From Chlorobiota bacterium (GTDB lineage: Bacteria > Bacteroidota > Chlorobiia > Chlorobiales > Chlorobiaceae), in the NCBI GenBank assembly GCA_016868665.1, contig VGGK01000003.1:39467-103466 (forward strand): a DNA stretch of 64,000 nt. Direction: 5' to 3'. Numbering within the stretch: position 1 is the first letter of the stretch; each line of letters starts with the position of its first letter. Below, one piece after another: positions 62,858 to 64,000 of this stretch. Position numbers and translations under genes: made by a program. The notes under the pieces are model-generated. The model was not told the origin of the DNA. It saw only the letters and a list, made by a program, of their open reading frames with translations, and ran no database searches.

Positions 62858-64000
62858 TCAGCTGTATTCAGCCGTATCGGGTTGTTCGGCAGCTTCCTTC
62901 AGCTGCAGGAGTACCTGCATGTAGGCGGCAAGCAGTTCTGTTGGAAGAGCGGGGATATGATGGGGGCGATGCAGCAGGAGTTTCATTTTCTTTTCCATTG
63001 AAAATCCGGGCCTGAAGGGTGCCATCCACGGTTTCTGCACAGAGGAGAAAAGCGACTGGAAAAATGCGAGGTGTTCGTTGTTTTCCTCGGTGTTATCCGG
63101 CAGGAAAAGGGTGAAGGTATCGGGCTGAAGATCGATTTTCGCGATGCCGTTCGAAGCGGCGATAATTTTCAGCTTCGAGAGGTGCAGCATGTTCGTTACC
63201 TCTTCGGGGAGCTTGCCGAATCGGTCGCCGAGTTCCGTGCCGATAGACTCGAGTTCCCGTTCGCTGCGGGCTTTCGAGATTTTTTCATAGAACCCGAAGC
63301 GTTCGTGAACCGCGCTGATGTAATAGTCTGGGATCAGTGCATCGCAAAAGAAGACGATATCGCAGGTTACGGCCTGCTTGAGAGGAGCCGGGCTTCCTTC
63401 GGCAAACAGTTCCCGGAAGTGCGTCGATTTCAGTTCTGCTACGGTCTCTTCGAGCATTTTCTGATAGAGGTCGAAACCGAGTTCATGAATGAATCCGGAC
63501 TGTTCCGCGCCGAGAAGATTCCCCGCTCCGCGGATATCGAGATCGCGAAGGGCCACAGTAAAGCCGGAGCCGAGTTCAGTGAAGCTTTCAATGACGGCGA
63601 GCCGCTGAACGGCTTCGCGTTTGAGCGTGTGCAGCGGAGGAACGATCATGTAGCAGAATGCTTTGCGTTCGCTCCGGCCTACCCGTCCCCGCAGCTGGTA
63701 GAGGTCGGAGAGTCCGAACATATCCGCCCGGTTGATGATGATGGTGTTCGCGTTGGATATATCGAGACCGGAGCCGATGATGGAGGTCGATATCAGTACG
63801 TCAACCTCCTGCTGCATGAAGTCCATCATGATCTTTTCAAGTTCGCGGGACGGCATCTGGCCGTGAGCGTATACGATTCTTGCATACGGAACGAGTTCGC
63901 GAAGGATGTTCTGCATCTCTTCGAGGCTGCCGATCCGGTTCTGCAGAAAAAACACCTGGCCTTCCCGCCGTATTTCCCTTTCTATGGCCGCTTTGATGAC
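62858..64000 (-). CDS. mfd: Transcription-repair coupling factor Mfd (C-terminal part; 5' outside window)
   Basis: Mfd removes stalled RNA polymerase and recruits UvrA. About 380 C-terminal residues are visible and the frame remains open at base 64000, so the gene continues outside the window. The part seen covers the second half of the RecG-like translocase: [63 protein letters not shown] and the RAD/relay segment with [19 protein letters not shown], followed by the C-terminal TRCF domain. No sign of disruption. Confidence 0.95.
   Translation of the reverse strand, partial: VIKAAIEREIRREGQVFFLQNRIGSLEEMQNILRELVPYARIVYAHGQMPSRELEKIMMDFMQQEVDVLISTSIIGSGLDISNANTIIINRADMFGLSDLYQLRGRVGRSERKAFCYMIVPPLHTLKREAVQRLAVIESFTELGSGFTVALRDLDIRGAGNLLGAEQSGFIHELGFDLYQKMLEETVAELKSTHFRELFAEGSPAPLKQAVTCDIVFFCDALIPDYYISAVHERFGFYEKISKARSERELESIGTELGDRFGKLPEEVTNMLHLSKLKIIAASNGIAKIDLQPDTFTLFLPDNTEENNEHLAFFQSLFSSVQKPWMAPFRPGFSMEKKMKLLLHRPHHIPALPTELLAAYMQVLLQLKEAAEQPDTAEYS

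Overview
The window reads as chromosomal DNA of a green sulfur bacterium (Chlorobiaceae, order Chlorobiales). The diagnosis rests on two adjacent chlorosome-envelope ferredoxin genes of the CsmI/CsmJ/CsmX type (60974-62698), a Rieske-containing CrtU-type aromatic-carotenoid synthase (875-2809) and a CrtH-type carotenoid isomerase (58072-59583). The other genes fit a Gram-negative, anaerobic, iron-rich phototroph. I see no tRNA, rRNA, insertion sequence, prophage or CRISPR array. The species cannot be fixed from this stretch.

Layout. 1-10 kb: the start of queG runs off the left edge, followed by divergent crtU and a long leftward series: serine hydrolase, mlaD, mlaF, mlaE, a PHP phosphoesterase, uppP, rdgB and pdxJ. 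10-18 kb: rightward mutS2, pgsA and pgpA converge on leftward dxs, a YjbQ-family gene and an orphan GH13 glycosidase. 18-24 kb: a 1415-residue repeat-rich autotransporter-like surface protein, corA and a UPF0114 membrane protein. 24-28 kb: a CIA30-domain protein, then the leftward three-gene ATP-grasp / alpha-E / transglutaminase-like cassette. 28.5-30 kb: type II NADH dehydrogenase.

30-40 kb is one leftward branched-chain amino acid operon, ilvD-ilvB-ilvN-ilvC-leuB-leuC-leuD-cimA. In front of it lies an unannotated short frame whose last 18 codons include 11 Val/Ile/Leu codons, followed by a hairpin with a U-rich tail. This looks like a transcription-attenuation leader. 40-47 kb: a fused VTE5-like/VTE6-like (phytol/phytyl-phosphate kinase) membrane protein, then the Tol-Pal system tolQ-tolR-tolA-tolB-pal, a second pal-like gene and cpoB. 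47-52.5 kb: an iron island with an LbtU-like porin, a His/Cys-rich FeoA-like protein, feoA, feoB, a FeoC-like protein, a small conserved-looking protein and a flavodoxin.

52.5-58 kb, leftward: a hypothetical gene, a 0.6-kb gene-free stretch with two strong hairpins, dnaK, hsp20, an ArsR-type regulator, and a SigR-like ECF sigma factor with an RsrA-like zinc anti-sigma factor. 58-64 kb: crtH, alanine dehydrogenase, the two chlorosome ferredoxins and the 3' part of mfd, which runs off the right edge.

The most interesting points are the candidate ilv attenuator, a seven-copy 11-residue repeat in the longer chlorosome ferredoxin, the large repeat autotransporter, the VTE5/VTE6 fusion, the ATP-grasp cassette, and the sigma/anti-sigma module with a possible self-directed promoter beside the chaperone genes. 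Several start codons were moved inward from the longest open frame on the basis of ribosome-binding sites or family length, as stated in each entry.
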